A stretch of DNA of 64,000 bases from Marivivens sp. (GTDB lineage: Bacteria; Pseudomonadota; Alphaproteobacteria; Rhodobacterales; Rhodobacteraceae), in assembly GCA_024642115.1 (NCBI GenBank), contig JAHEBU010000002.1, positions 124,001 to 188,000 on the forward strand, read 5' to 3'. The position numbers were made by a program, and so were the translations under genes. The notes under the pieces were generated by a model. The model did not search any database. It was not told where the DNA came from and saw nothing but the letters and a program-made list of their open reading frames with translations. Each line of letters opens with the position of its first letter. Position 1 is the first letter of the stretch. Positions 15,358-23,728 of this stretch are shown piece by piece.

Positions 15358-16668
15358 CTAGTCGGTAAAGACGACGGACACGCCGGGGCTGACCATCTTG
15401 GCCAGTTCGGTCGCGTCCCAGTTGGTCATGCGCACGCAGCCGTGGCTGTGTGCCGTGAACAGCGACCCCGGCGCAGGCGTCCCGTGGATGCCATAGGTGG
15501 GTTTTGACAAGTCAATCCAGACATCCCCCACAGGCCCGTTCGGCCCCGGAGGGATGGTCAGGACCTTGTCATTGGTCCCCTGCTGAAAATTGATCTTGGG
15601 GTTGTAGGTATAGGTCGGATTCAGCGCGACCCCGTCGACCCGGTAACTGCCTGCGGGCGACGGCGTGTCGGTTGATCCGACCGCGACCGGATAATTGGCA
15701 AGGATCGCCCCGTTCTGGTCCAGCGCGAACAACCGGCGCGACGTCTTGTCGATCACGATGGCCGCCACGCTGCCGGTGATGGGACGGTGTGGGGCGACCA
15801 CGTTGATCGTCGTCCCGGCGGCGAAACTGGCGCCTGGGTTGAGCGCAGTCAAAAGGCCTTCGCCCATGTGGAACTGTTCTGACAAGGCCTCGACCGGGGT
15901 GGCGTAGCCCAGCAGGGACAAGGCCGCTTTGGCCGCGTAGTCTTCGGGGACGGGTCCCGTGACCTTGGCCAGATCGTCGGCGGTGATGGTGTGGGTCGTC
16001 ATGACTGGCGCGGCAGTGTCGCCGCCCAACGCCTGCCATACAGCGGCATCCAGCACCCCATCTTCGGGCAGGCCCTGGCGGCGTTCAAACGAGGCGATGG
16101 CGGTGCGCGACATGCCCCCCGCCACCCCATCGACGATGCCGGGCGAAATCGCGGCCCGGTCCAGCAGGACCTGCACCTTGGCGGTCAGGGGCGACTGGCC
16201 GCGCGGCAGGTCGGTTCCGGTAAAGGTGGCCATATCAATGGCGGCAGGTGTCATCGGTTCGGCAGATGCGACCGGTGGCGGCGGGGCGACGGCCACGGCG
16301 GGTGCGTCCGGGGTCACGATGACCGGGGCAAGGTTCAGGGTCGATCCTTGGGCGGGCGCGGCGGGCGTCGCGGTGTCGGGCGGGATCATCGCCGAAAGCC
16401 GGTCGATCAGGGCGGCCGCATCTTCGGCGGGGGGCAACGGCAGCGCCTCGGACGGATCGGGAAGGGCCGACTGCGATATCGGCGGCGGCAAGGCCACCCC
16501 ACCCGGCAGCGGTTCAGCATTACGGCGGGCCTGATCGGCGGCGAATTGTCGGGCGATGTCGTCGGCCAGTGCCTGCAACTGCGGCGGCAGCACCAACTGC
16601 TCTTGCTGTGCGGCGGCAGCGCCTGCCAGTGCGGTCAGCACCAGTGCCAGTCCTGTCTTGCGGATCAT
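15358..16668 (-). CDS. L,D-transpeptidase (YkuD) with peptidoglycan-binding domain
   Basis: A 436-residue periplasmic L,D-transpeptidase. Residues 1-21 are a Sec signal peptide (A-L-A-G-A-A-A-A-Q). Residues 22-150 are a Pro/Ala-rich low-complexity linker, and about 155-215 a PG_binding_1 domain (S-P-L-T-A-K-V-Q-V-L-L-D-R-A). The YkuD catalytic domain is C-terminal, with I-V-I-D-K-T-S-R-R-L-F-A, Y-G-I-H-G-T-P and the active-site motif HSHGCVRM (Cys about 411). Such enzymes make 3-3 crosslinks or attach lipoproteins to the wall. It lies between coaD and the MltB-type gene on the same strand. Confidence 0.93.
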   Translation of the reverse strand: MIRKTGLALVLTALAGAAAAQQEQLVLPPQLQALADDIARQFAADQARRNAEPLPGGVALPPPISQSALPDPSEALPLPPAEDAAALIDRLSAMIPPDTATPAAPAQGSTLNLAPVIVTPDAPAVAVAPPPPVASAEPMTPAAIDMATFTGTDLPRGQSPLTAKVQVLLDRAAISPGIVDGVAGGMSRTAIASFERRQGLPEDGVLDAAVWQALGGDTAAPVMTTHTITADDLAKVTGPVPEDYAAKAALSLLGYATPVEALSEQFHMGEGLLTALNPGASFAAGTTINVVAPHRPITGSVAAIVIDKTSRRLFALDQNGAILANYPVAVGSTDTPSPAGSYRVDGVALNPTYTYNPKINFQQGTNDKVLTIPPGPNGPVGDVWIDLSKPTYGIHGTPAPGSLFTAHSHGCVRMTNWDATELAKMVSPGVSVVFTD

Positions 16669-16743
16669 GCTTTGGCCTCTTGTTCTTTGGCGTTCAACGC
16701 GCCTTGGGGCAAGAGTGTTCCGCGCCGCCCGGTCGCGCAAGGG

Positions 16744-17241
16744 TCAACGGCTGACCAGCCGGGCCGTCAACGCAGATTTGACCGACGCCGGGACGAACTT
16801 GGACACATCCCCACCCAACCGGGCGATCTCCTTGACCAGTTTCGACGCGATGGCCTGATTTTTGGCGTCAGCCATCAAAAACACCGTTTCGATGGAGTTG
16901 TTCATGCTGCGGTTCATGCCGACCATCTGGAATTCATATTCGAAATCGGCGACGGCGCGCAGGCCCCGGATGATGACGGTCGCCCCCACGTCCTGCGCAC
17001 AATGGATCAGCAGGTTCTCGAACGGATGCACCACGACCTCGGTCCCGGTGGCGGCGCCCAGGGGGACACATTCCTCGCGGATCATCTTGACCCGCTCGTC
17101 CAGACTGAAAAGCGGCCCCTTGTCGCGGTTGATCGCCACGCCAATCACCAGCCTGTCGACAAGCGTACACGCCCGCCGGATGATATCGATATGGCCGTGC
17201 GTGACCGGGTCGAACGTGCCGGGATAAAGCCCTACGCGCAT
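16744..17241 (-). CDS. coaD: Phosphopantetheine adenylyltransferase
   Basis: A 165-residue CoaD, which makes dephospho-CoA from 4'-phosphopantetheine and ATP. The nucleotidyltransferase signature G-T-F-D-P-V-T-H-G-H (HxGH type) is at about residues 8-17. The R-G-L-R-A-V-A-D-F-E-Y-E motif is near 88-99, and the M-A-D-A-K-N-Q-A-I-A-S-K-L-V-K-E-I C-terminal pattern (S-S-x-x-V-K-E in many homologues) follows. Length and motifs are standard. It lies 69 bp downstream of the CBS-domain gene on the same strand. Confidence 0.97.
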   Translation of the reverse strand: MRVGLYPGTFDPVTHGHIDIIRRACTLVDRLVIGVAINRDKGPLFSLDERVKMIREECVPLGAATGTEVVVHPFENLLIHCAQDVGATVIIRGLRAVADFEYEFQMVGMNRSMNNSIETVFLMADAKNQAIASKLVKEIARLGGDVSKFVPASVKSALTARLVSR

Positions 17242-17310
17242 GGCGCACCTCGCGGGTTGGTTTTGGGGGCACGCAACATTATTGCGCCTTGGATTGCAAG
17301 ACCGATCCGG

Positions 17311-17745
17311 TCAGTGCCCCATGATCATCCCTTCAAGGGCGTCCTTTTCCATCGACAACTGGCTCAGCCGCGCCTTGACCACGTCCCCGATCGAGATGAG
17401 GCCGATCATCCGCCCCCCCTCCATCACCGGCAAGTGGCGAAACCGGCCGTCGGTCATCGTCTGCAACACCTGATCGGCGCTGTCGGATTTGGTGCAGGTC
17501 ACCAGTTTTTTGGTCATCAGGGTACTTACGGCTTCGGACAGGACGCCTGCCCCCCGTTTGCCCAGTTCGCGCACGATGTCACGTTCGGACACGATCCCTT
17601 CTAGGGTGACGCCGTCGGACGAAATCACCACCGTCCCGACCCGCTTTTCCGACAGGATGGCCACGGCATCGGACACCAGCGCGGTCGGCTTGACCGACAG
17701 CACGCCCATATCGGCCTTGGATGTCAGGATCTGGTGCACAAGCAT
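17311..17745 (-). CDS. CBS-domain protein
   Basis: A 144-residue protein made of two CBS motifs (about 10-65 and 75-135), the adenosine-nucleotide-sensing module. Typical elements are V-S-D-A-V-A-I-L-S-E-K-R-V-G-T-V-V-I, G-I-V-S-E-R-D-I-V-R-E-L, R-H-L-P-V-M-E-G-G-R-M-I-G-L-I-S-I-G-D-V-V-K. The ATG at 17745 follows GAAGGAGG. Stand-alone CBS pairs of this length are common in alphaproteobacteria and may bind AMP, ATP or NADH; the target is unknown. Confidence 0.9.
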   Translation of the reverse strand: MLVHQILTSKADMGVLSVKPTALVSDAVAILSEKRVGTVVISSDGVTLEGIVSERDIVRELGKRGAGVLSEAVSTLMTKKLVTCTKSDSADQVLQTMTDGRFRHLPVMEGGRMIGLISIGDVVKARLSQLSMEKDALEGMIMGH

Positions 17746-17771
17746 GGCGTCCTCCTTCGCGTTGCCTTGGG

Positions 17772-18677
17772 TCAAGCGTCGTCCTGCAAGGGGCCGTCTG
17801 TCAACCCTGACGCGCGTTCCAGCCGTTGCACCTCGGCGCGGACCCCGTGGACAAGGGCCGTTGCAAAGCGTGTCAGCCGGTCGGACCGTCGGTCTGTCGC
17901 ATGGCGCACAAGGTAGAACGACCGGGTCAGCGCCACCTGATCCTCCAGGACGCGGGTCAGTTCGGGGGCAAAGGGCAGCGCAAAGTCATGCACGATCCCC
18001 ACCCCCCCTTGTCGCAGCATCTGCAATTGCACAGCCACCGAATTCGAGGCCCGCTGCACCCCGCCTGCCCCCAGATCGCCCAGATAATCAAGTTCGCGGT
18101 CAAAGATCATGTCGGGGATATAGCCCACCACCGGAATGCCCTTTAATTGAGCCATCCTAGTGGGCTGCGCCATGTCCCGACGCATTGCCAGGTGCAGGCG
18201 GTAGTCGGTCATCTTCTGCACCGTCAGTCGCCCAGCATCGGGGGGGCTCACGGTGATCGCCAGATCCGCTTCGCGCTTGGACAGGTTCACCACGCGAGGC
18301 AGCGCCAGAATTTGCACCTCCAGCCCCGGATTTTCGGCACAGATCGCCGCCACCACCTGCGGCAAAAGGAAATTGGCACATCCGTCCGGCGCGCCGATTC
18401 GGATCTGCCCGGTCAAACCCTGCGCCGCCTGCCCCTCGTCCAAGGCAAGCGTCAACGCCGCCTCCGCTTCGACCGCGCGGTCGCGCATCCGGGTCCCCAG
18501 ATCGGTCAACGCATAGCCTTGCGGGGATTTCAGGAACAGCGGTCCGGTCTCGGCCTCCAGTCGCGCAATGCGGCGGCTGATCGTGGCAGGGTCGAGCTTG
18601 AGAATGGGTGCCGCAGCCGACAGACTTTCGGCGCGGGCCACCGCCAGAAATATCCGCATGTCATCCCAGTTTGCCAT
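17772..18677 (-). CDS. LysR-type regulator, divergent from the valine operon
   Basis: A 301-residue LysR-type transcriptional regulator. The N-terminal winged HTH is visible (M-R-I-F-L-A-V-A-R-A-E-S-L-S-A-A-A, then T-I-S-R-R-I-A-R-L-E). The effector domain spans about 90-290. It is transcribed away from mmsA, with a 13-15 bp inverted repeat in the 96-bp gap. LysR regulators usually control the divergent neighbour, so it probably regulates valine or 3-hydroxyisobutyrate catabolism; the inducer is unknown. In Pseudomonas the comparable mmsR is AraC-type, so this is a non-homologous replacement. Confidence 0.88.
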   Translation of the reverse strand: MANWDDMRIFLAVARAESLSAAAPILKLDPATISRRIARLEAETGPLFLKSPQGYALTDLGTRMRDRAVEAEAALTLALDEGQAAQGLTGQIRIGAPDGCANFLLPQVVAAICAENPGLEVQILALPRVVNLSKREADLAITVSPPDAGRLTVQKMTDYRLHLAMRRDMAQPTRMAQLKGIPVVGYIPDMIFDRELDYLGDLGAGGVQRASNSVAVQLQMLRQGGVGIVHDFALPFAPELTRVLEDQVALTRSFYLVRHATDRRSDRLTRFATALVHGVRAEVQRLERASGLTDGPLQDDA

Positions 18678-18687
18678 CCAGCCCTTG

Positions 18688-18702
18688 CATTTTCACAAAA
18701 TG
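18688..18702. promoter_or_regulatory. Inverted repeat, probable LysR operator
   Basis: CATTTT-CAC-AAAATG, a perfect 6-bp-arm palindrome of the T-N11-A class, 11 bp upstream of the lysR start and 72 bp upstream of mmsA. The position fits autoregulation and activation of the divergent operon. Confidence 0.6.
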
Positions 18703-18773
18703 GTTTTGGGTAACTGACGCTGTTCCCCCGAAAAACGCAAGGCTAAGGTGATCCCAACCCTGAGGAGGATTCC

Positions 18774-20273
18774 ATGCAAGAGTTGACCCACTACATCAAC
18801 GGCGCCCATGTCAAAGGCACGTCGGGCCGTTTCGCCGACGTCTACAACCCCGCCACGGGCGAAGTTCAGGCCAAGGTGCCGCTGGCCAATGCCGCCGAAA
18901 TGGCCAAGGCCGTAGACATCGCCGCCGCCGCGCAGCCCAAATGGGCCGCCGTCAACCCGCAGCGCCGCGCGCGGGTGATGATGAAATTCGTGGACCTTTT
19001 GAACCGCGACATGGACAAACTGGCCGAGGCGCTGTCGCGCGAACACGGCAAGACCCTGCCCGATGCCGCAGGCGACGTGCAACGCGGGCTCGAGGTCGTC
19101 GAATACTGCATCGGCGCCCCGCAAATGCTCAAAGGCGAATACACCGACGGGGCCGGCCCCGGCATCGACATGTATTCCATGCGGCAGGCGCTGGGCGTCT
19201 GCGCCGGGATCACGCCGTTCAACTTTCCCGCCATGATCCCGATGTGGATGTTCGCCCCCGCCATCGCCTGCGGCAACGCCTTCATCCTCAAACCGTCGGA
19301 ACGCGACCCGTCAGTGCCGCTGATGCTGGCCGAACTGATGGAAGAAGCGGGCCTGCCCAAAGGCATCCTGCAAGTCGTCAACGGCGACAAGGAATCCGTG
19401 GACGCGATCCTCGACCATCCGGTGATCCAGTCGATCGGCTTTGTCGGATCGACCCCGATTGCCGAATACATCTATGGTCGCGGCTGTTCCAACGGCAAGC
19501 GCGTGCAATGTTTCGGCGGGGCCAAGAACCACATGATCATCATGCCCGACGCGGACATGGATCAGGCCGCCGATGCGCTGATCGGGGCTGGCTACGGTGC
19601 TGCGGGCGAACGCTGCATGGCGATTTCGGTCGCCGTGCCGGTGGGCGATGCCACCGCCGACGCGCTCATTGCAAAGCTGGTGCCGCGCATCGAAAAGCTC
19701 AAGGTCGGACCGTATACATCCGGCAAGGACGTGGACTATGGCCCGGTCGTGACTGCCGCTGCCAAGGCCAACATCCTGAAACTGGTGCAGTCGGGCGTGG
19801 ATCAGGGGGCCACCCTGGTCGTCGACGGTCGTAACTTCAACCTGCAAGGGTACGAGGACGGGTTCTTTGTCGGCCCGCACCTGTTCGATCACGCGACCAA
19901 GGACATGGATATCTACAAGAAAGAAATCTTTGGCCCCGTCCTGACCACCGTCCGCGCCAAGAGCTATGAAGAGGCGCTGGGGCTGGCGATGGACCACGAA
20001 TACGGCAACGGCACCGCCATCTTTACCCGCGATGGCGACACCGCCCGGGATTTCGCAAGCCGAGTCAACGTGGGCATGATCGGGATCAACGTGCCGATCC
20101 CCGTGCCGCTGGCCTACCACACCTTTGGTGGCTGGAAGAAATCGGTGTTCGGTGACCTCAACCAACACGGGCCGGACGCGTTCAAGTTCTACACCCGGAC
20201 CAAGACGGTCACCTCGCGCTGGCCCTCGGGCATGAAGGAAGGGTCGTCCTTCAACTTCAAACCGATGGACTGA
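18774..20273 (+). CDS. mmsA: Methylmalonate-semialdehyde dehydrogenase (CoA-acylating)
   Basis: A 499-residue aldehyde-dehydrogenase-fold enzyme that converts methylmalonate semialdehyde, CoA and NAD+ to propionyl-CoA and CO2, the last step of valine breakdown. It has I-T-P-F-N-F-P-A-M-I-P-M-W-M, G-S-T-P-I-A-E-Y-I-Y and the catalytic loop Y-G-A-A-G-E-R-C-M-A-I-S-V (Cys about 281). The absence of a Glu base at the usual non-acylating ALDH position is typical of MmsA. GAGGAGG stands before the ATG. It is the first gene of a four-gene operon. Confidence 0.96.
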   Translation: MQELTHYINGAHVKGTSGRFADVYNPATGEVQAKVPLANAAEMAKAVDIAAAAQPKWAAVNPQRRARVMMKFVDLLNRDMDKLAEALSREHGKTLPDAAGDVQRGLEVVEYCIGAPQMLKGEYTDGAGPGIDMYSMRQALGVCAGITPFNFPAMIPMWMFAPAIACGNAFILKPSERDPSVPLMLAELMEEAGLPKGILQVVNGDKESVDAILDHPVIQSIGFVGSTPIAEYIYGRGCSNGKRVQCFGGAKNHMIIMPDADMDQAADALIGAGYGAAGERCMAISVAVPVGDATADALIAKLVPRIEKLKVGPYTSGKDVDYGPVVTAAAKANILKLVQSGVDQGATLVVDGRNFNLQGYEDGFFVGPHLFDHATKDMDIYKKEIFGPVLTTVRAKSYEEALGLAMDHEYGNGTAIFTRDGDTARDFASRVNVGMIGINVPIPVPLAYHTFGGWKKSVFGDLNQHGPDAFKFYTRTKTVTSRWPSGMKEGSSFNFKPMD

Positions 20274-20337
20274 CCTGTCCGCTGCGACCGGGACCGTGCG
20301 CTGCGCGGTCCCGGACACACATCGACCGGAGGACCAG

Positions 20338-21477
20338 ATGGATTTCGCGCTGACCGAAGAACAGACCGCCATCTATGACATGGCCCGCGCCTTTGGCGAG
20401 GCCGAGATCGCGCCCCATGCCCGGGCATGGGAACAGGCGGGCGAGATCCCCAAATCCCTATGGCCGCGCATTGCCGAACTGGGGTTCGGCGGGCTTTATG
20501 TGTCCGAAGACTCCGGCGGATCGGGCCTGTCGCGGCTTGACGCCACACTGGTGTTCGAGGCGCTCAGCCGGTCCTGCGCCTCGGTCGCGGCGTTCCTGTC
20601 GATCCACAACATGTGCGCCCGGATGATCGACGCCTTCGGGTCAGACGAGATGAAAGCGCGGGTTCTGCCCGGTGCGCTGACCATGCAGACGGTCCTGTCC
20701 TACTGCCTGACCGAACCTGCCTCGGGATCGGACGCCGCCGCGCTGCGGACCAAGGCCGTGCAGACCAACGACGGCTGGTCGCTGACCGGGACAAAGGCGT
20801 TCATCTCGGGCGGGGGCTATTCCGACGCGTACATCGTCATGGCGCGGTCCGGCGAGGCGGGTGCAAAGGGGGTCAGCGCCTTCCTGATCGAGGACGGAAC
20901 GCCGGGCCTGTCCTTTGGCGGGCTCGAGGACAAGATGGGCTGGCGCAGCCAACCCACCCGGCAGGTCAATTTGGACAATGCAAACATTCCAGCGACGAAT
21001 TTGCTGGGCGAAGAAGGCAAAGGGTTCACTTATGCGATGAAGGGGCTGGACGGCGGCCGCTTGAATATCGCCGCCTGCTCGCTGGGTGCGGCGCAATATG
21101 CGCTGGATCAGACCGTCGCCTATATGGCCGAACGCATCGCCTTCGGCAAAACCATCGACCAATTCCAGGGCCTGCAATTCCGGCTGGCGGATATGGAGAT
21201 CGAGATGCAGGCGGCCCGCACGTTCCTGCGGCAGGCGGCATGGAAGCTCGACCAGAACCTCTCCAATGCCCCGCAATTCTGCGCCATGGCCAAGAAACTG
21301 GTGACCGAGACAGGCTCCCGCGTCGCTGACCAATGCCTGCAACTGCACGGCGGCTATGGCTACCTGGCTGATTACGGGATTGAAAAGATCGTGCGGGATT
21401 TGCGCGTCCACCAGATTCTGGAAGGCACCAACGAGATCATGCGCCTGATCGTCGCCCGTGGCATGATCGGCAAATGA
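20338..21477 (+). CDS. Acyl-CoA dehydrogenase, probably isobutyryl-CoA dehydrogenase
   Basis: A 379-residue FAD acyl-CoA dehydrogenase. The N-terminal helical domain begins M-D-F-A-L-T-E-E-Q. The FAD-binding signatures are Y-C-L-T-E-P-A-S-G-S-D-A-A and G-T-K-A-F-I-S-G-G, and the catalytic glutamate stands in I-L-E-G-T-N-E-I-M-R near the C-terminus. The isobutyryl-CoA specificity is inferred from its place between mmsA and the hydroxyisobutyryl-CoA hydrolase gene. CCGGAGG stands before the ATG at 20338. Its stop overlaps the next start by 4 bp (ATGA). Confidence 0.93.
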   Translation: MDFALTEEQTAIYDMARAFGEAEIAPHARAWEQAGEIPKSLWPRIAELGFGGLYVSEDSGGSGLSRLDATLVFEALSRSCASVAAFLSIHNMCARMIDAFGSDEMKARVLPGALTMQTVLSYCLTEPASGSDAAALRTKAVQTNDGWSLTGTKAFISGGGYSDAYIVMARSGEAGAKGVSAFLIEDGTPGLSFGGLEDKMGWRSQPTRQVNLDNANIPATNLLGEEGKGFTYAMKGLDGGRLNIAACSLGAAQYALDQTVAYMAERIAFGKTIDQFQGLQFRLADMEIEMQAARTFLRQAAWKLDQNLSNAPQFCAMAKKLVTETGSRVADQCLQLHGGYGYLADYGIEKIVRDLRVHQILEGTNEIMRLIVARGMIGK

Positions 21478-22517
21478 CCGACGTCCTGATCCGCACCGAA
21501 GGACGGGCCGGGCGCATCACGCTCAACCGGCCCGACGCGCTGAACGCGCTGACCTGGGACATGTGCCGCGAGATCGAGGTGGCACTGGACAAGTGGCGCG
21601 CCGACGAAACAGTCAAACTCCTGATCATCGACGCGGCGGGCGACCGCGCCTTCTGTTCGGGTGGCGACATCGCCGAAATGTATGCCAGCGGCCAGCGCGG
21701 CGATGCCGACTATGGCCGCGCGTTCTGGCGCGACGAATACCGGCTAAACGCCAAGCTCTTTCATTTCCCTAAACCCGTTGTGACGTTTCTTCAGGGGTTC
21801 ACAATGGGCGGGGGGGTGGGAATCGGTTGCCACGGGTCGCACCGGATCGTGGGCGACGGCAGCCGGATTGCCATGCCGGAATGCGGGATCGGCCTGATCC
21901 CCGACGTGGGCGGTTCACTGATTCTGGCCACCGCACCGGGACGTCTGGGCGAATACCTCGGCCTGACCGCCGACCGGATGGATGCAAGCGACGCGATCTA
22001 CTGCGGCTTTGCCGATTACTTTGTGCCGGAATCAAGGTGGGACGCCCTGAAACAAACGCTCATCCAGACTGGCGATCCGGCAGCGGTGGACAGCACCGCA
22101 CTGCCCCCACCGCCGTCCCGGCTGGCCGGATGGCAGGCACAGATCGACGCGGTCTTTGGCGGTGAAACGCTGGGCGACATCTATCGCGCCTTTCCCAACT
22201 CTTTGCCCGACTCGCTGGCCCATGCCAAAAAGCTGATGGACCGCAACGCCCCCCTGTCGATGGCCGTGACGGTCGAGATGATCCACCGCGTCCGGATGCG
22301 CCCCACCATCGAAAACGCGCTCGATCAGGAATATCGGTTCACGTTCCGCGCCGTGGAACAGTCGGATTTCATCGAAGGGATCCGCGCCGCGATCATCGAC
22401 AAGGACCGCAACCCCCGCTGGCAGCATGCCGACTGGTCGGCGGTGCGGGGGGCTGACGTGCTGAAAATGACCCTGCCGCTGGGCAAGGACGCGCTGAAAC
22501 TGGAGGATATCACATGA
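21474..22517 (+). CDS. 3-Hydroxyisobutyryl-CoA hydrolase (enoyl-CoA hydratase family)
   Basis: A 347-residue crotonase-fold enzyme. It has the oxyanion-hole segments A-F-C-S-G-G-D-I (about 59-66) and T-M-G-G-G-V-G-I-G (110-118), and the HIBCH signature M-P-E-C-G-I-G-L-I-P-D-V-G-G-S (Glu about 136). Length and this signature separate it from ordinary enoyl-CoA hydratases of about 260 residues. It hydrolyses 3-hydroxyisobutyryl-CoA to free 3-hydroxyisobutyrate. It overlaps both neighbours by 4 bp. No separate methacrylyl-CoA hydratase is encoded next to it. Confidence 0.92.
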   Translation: MTDVLIRTEGRAGRITLNRPDALNALTWDMCREIEVALDKWRADETVKLLIIDAAGDRAFCSGGDIAEMYASGQRGDADYGRAFWRDEYRLNAKLFHFPKPVVTFLQGFTMGGGVGIGCHGSHRIVGDGSRIAMPECGIGLIPDVGGSLILATAPGRLGEYLGLTADRMDASDAIYCGFADYFVPESRWDALKQTLIQTGDPAAVDSTALPPPPSRLAGWQAQIDAVFGGETLGDIYRAFPNSLPDSLAHAKKLMDRNAPLSMAVTVEMIHRVRMRPTIENALDQEYRFTFRAVEQSDFIEGIRAAIIDKDRNPRWQHADWSAVRGADVLKMTLPLGKDALKLEDIT

Positions 22518-23383
22518 AAATCGGGTTCATCGGGCTGGGCAACATGGGGGCACCCATGGCCGCCAACCTCGCCAAGGCCGGGCATGATGTGACAGGGTTC
22601 GATACTGTGGCCCGTCCCGAAGGCCTGACCCATGCCGCGACCGCAGCCGATGCGGCACGCGGCGCGGACGTGGTCATCACCATGCTGCCCAACGGGGCGA
22701 TCCTGCGCAGCGTCTCGGCCGAAGTCCATCCAGTGATGAAGCCCGGTGCGATCCATCTGGATTGCTCGACCGTGGACGTGGACAGCGCGCGCGCAGTCGC
22801 CGAGGCGGCGCAGGCGGCCGGGCTGGGCGCGATGGACGCCCCCGTCTCTGGCGGGATCGGCGGGGCCACGGCAGGGACCCTCACCTTTATGGCGGGCGGA
22901 AGCGAGCAGGATTTCGACACGGTCAAACCTCTCTTTGACGTGATGGGGCAAAAGGCGGTGCTCTGCGGCCCCTCGGGCAACGGGCAGGCAGCCAAGATCT
23001 GCAACAACATGATCCTGGGCGTGACCATGATCGCCACCTGCGAGGCCTTTGCGCTGGCCGACAAGCTGGGGCTGGACCGGCAGGCGATGTTCGACGTGGT
23101 CAGCACCTCGTCGGGGTATTCATGGACGATGAACGCCTATTGCCCCGCGCCCGGCGTCGGCCCCAAATCCCCCGCTGACAACGGATATAAACCGGGGTTC
23201 GCGGCGGAACTGATGCTCAAGGATCTCGATCTGTCCCAGATGGCCGCCGAGGGCGCCGATGCCGACACGCCGATGGGCCAACTGGCCGCGCAAATCTATC
23301 GGCAGTTCGTCGAGGCCGAAAACGGGCGCGGCATGGACTTTAGCGCCATGTTGCCCCGCTTTGAAAAGCGCGGGCGGGGTTGA
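22514..23383 (+). CDS. mmsB: 3-Hydroxyisobutyrate dehydrogenase
   Basis: A 289-residue NAD-dependent beta-hydroxyacid dehydrogenase that oxidises 3-hydroxyisobutyrate to methylmalonate semialdehyde, feeding MmsA. The Rossmann start is I-G-F-I-G-L-G-N-M-G-A-P-M-A, the substrate motif D-A-P-V-S-G-G-I-G-G-A, and the catalytic lysine stands in G-N-G-Q-A-A-K-I-C-N-N. It is the last gene of the mmsA operon. Its TGA (23381-23383) lies inside the FNR-type box at 23380-23393. Confidence 0.95.
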   Translation: MKIGFIGLGNMGAPMAANLAKAGHDVTGFDTVARPEGLTHAATAADAARGADVVITMLPNGAILRSVSAEVHPVMKPGAIHLDCSTVDVDSARAVAEAAQAAGLGAMDAPVSGGIGGATAGTLTFMAGGSEQDFDTVKPLFDVMGQKAVLCGPSGNGQAAKICNNMILGVTMIATCEAFALADKLGLDRQAMFDVVSTSSGYSWTMNAYCPAPGVGPKSPADNGYKPGFAAELMLKDLDLSQMAAEGADADTPMGQLAAQIYRQFVEAENGRGMDFSAMLPRFEKRGRG

Positions 23384-23393
23384 TCCAGATCAA
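23380..23393. promoter_or_regulatory. Perfect FNR/FnrL box before the DUF2892 gene
   Basis: TTGAT-CCAG-ATCAA matches the FNR/CRP-family consensus TTGAT-N4-ATCAA exactly. Its centre is about 40 bp upstream of the start predicted from a CATAAT -10 at 23414-23419, the class II activation position. Confidence 0.75.
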
Positions 23394-23408
23394 CGACGGG
23401 ACTAGGTA

Positions 23409-23430
23409 TACATCATAATATTCTAATGTA
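23409..23430. promoter_or_regulatory. 22-bp TACAT-N12-ATGTA operator, copy 1
   Basis: An AT-rich inverted repeat with arms matching at 9 of 11 positions. It overlaps the putative -10 CATAAT and start site of the DUF2892 gene, so a bound protein would repress. A second copy with the same spacing stands before the rhodanese gene at 28078-28099. Confidence 0.65.
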
Positions 23431-23451
23431 ACCAGATCACCGGAGGCTACC

Positions 23452-23661
23452 ATGTTCCCAACGAATGTCGGCAATACCGACCGCATCCTGCGCATTGTCG
23501 CAGGGATCGTCCTGCTCGGCGCGTTTTTCTTTACGGCTGGAAACGGCCCCTGGCATTGGCTGCTGCTGATCGGGGTGGTGCCACTGGTCACCGGCCTGAT
23601 GTCCAGCTGCCCGCTCTACAGCCTGCTGGGCCTGTCCACCTGTCCGGTCAAACGCGGCTAA
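23452..23661 (+). CDS. DUF2892 (YgaP-type transmembrane) protein
   Basis: A 69-residue inner-membrane protein with two helices (I-L-R-I-V-A-G-I-V-L-L-G-A-F-F-F and W-L-L-L-I-G-V-V-P-L-V-T-G). It has the family pattern N-V-G-x-x-D-R near the start and C-P-L-Y-S-L-L-G-L-S-T-C-P near the end. The same domain is the membrane part of the YgaP rhodanese, linked to persulfide or sulfide handling. CGGAGG stands before the ATG. It is controlled by an apparent FNR box and by an operator shared with the rhodanese gene 4.5 kb away. Confidence 0.88.
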   Translation: MFPTNVGNTDRILRIVAGIVLLGAFFFTAGNGPWHWLLLIGVVPLVTGLMSSCPLYSLLGLSTCPVKRG

Positions 23662-23728
23662 GGTCGCAGACGGAACAGACGCCACCGGCAAAAGCACAAG
23701 GATGGGGCGACCACACGCCGGAGACCCC

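Noticed and set aside
15991-17604. A 537-codon plus-strand frame across the L,D-transpeptidase, coaD and CBS genes
   Set aside because: It runs antisense through three intact genes and their gaps, which no real gene would do.
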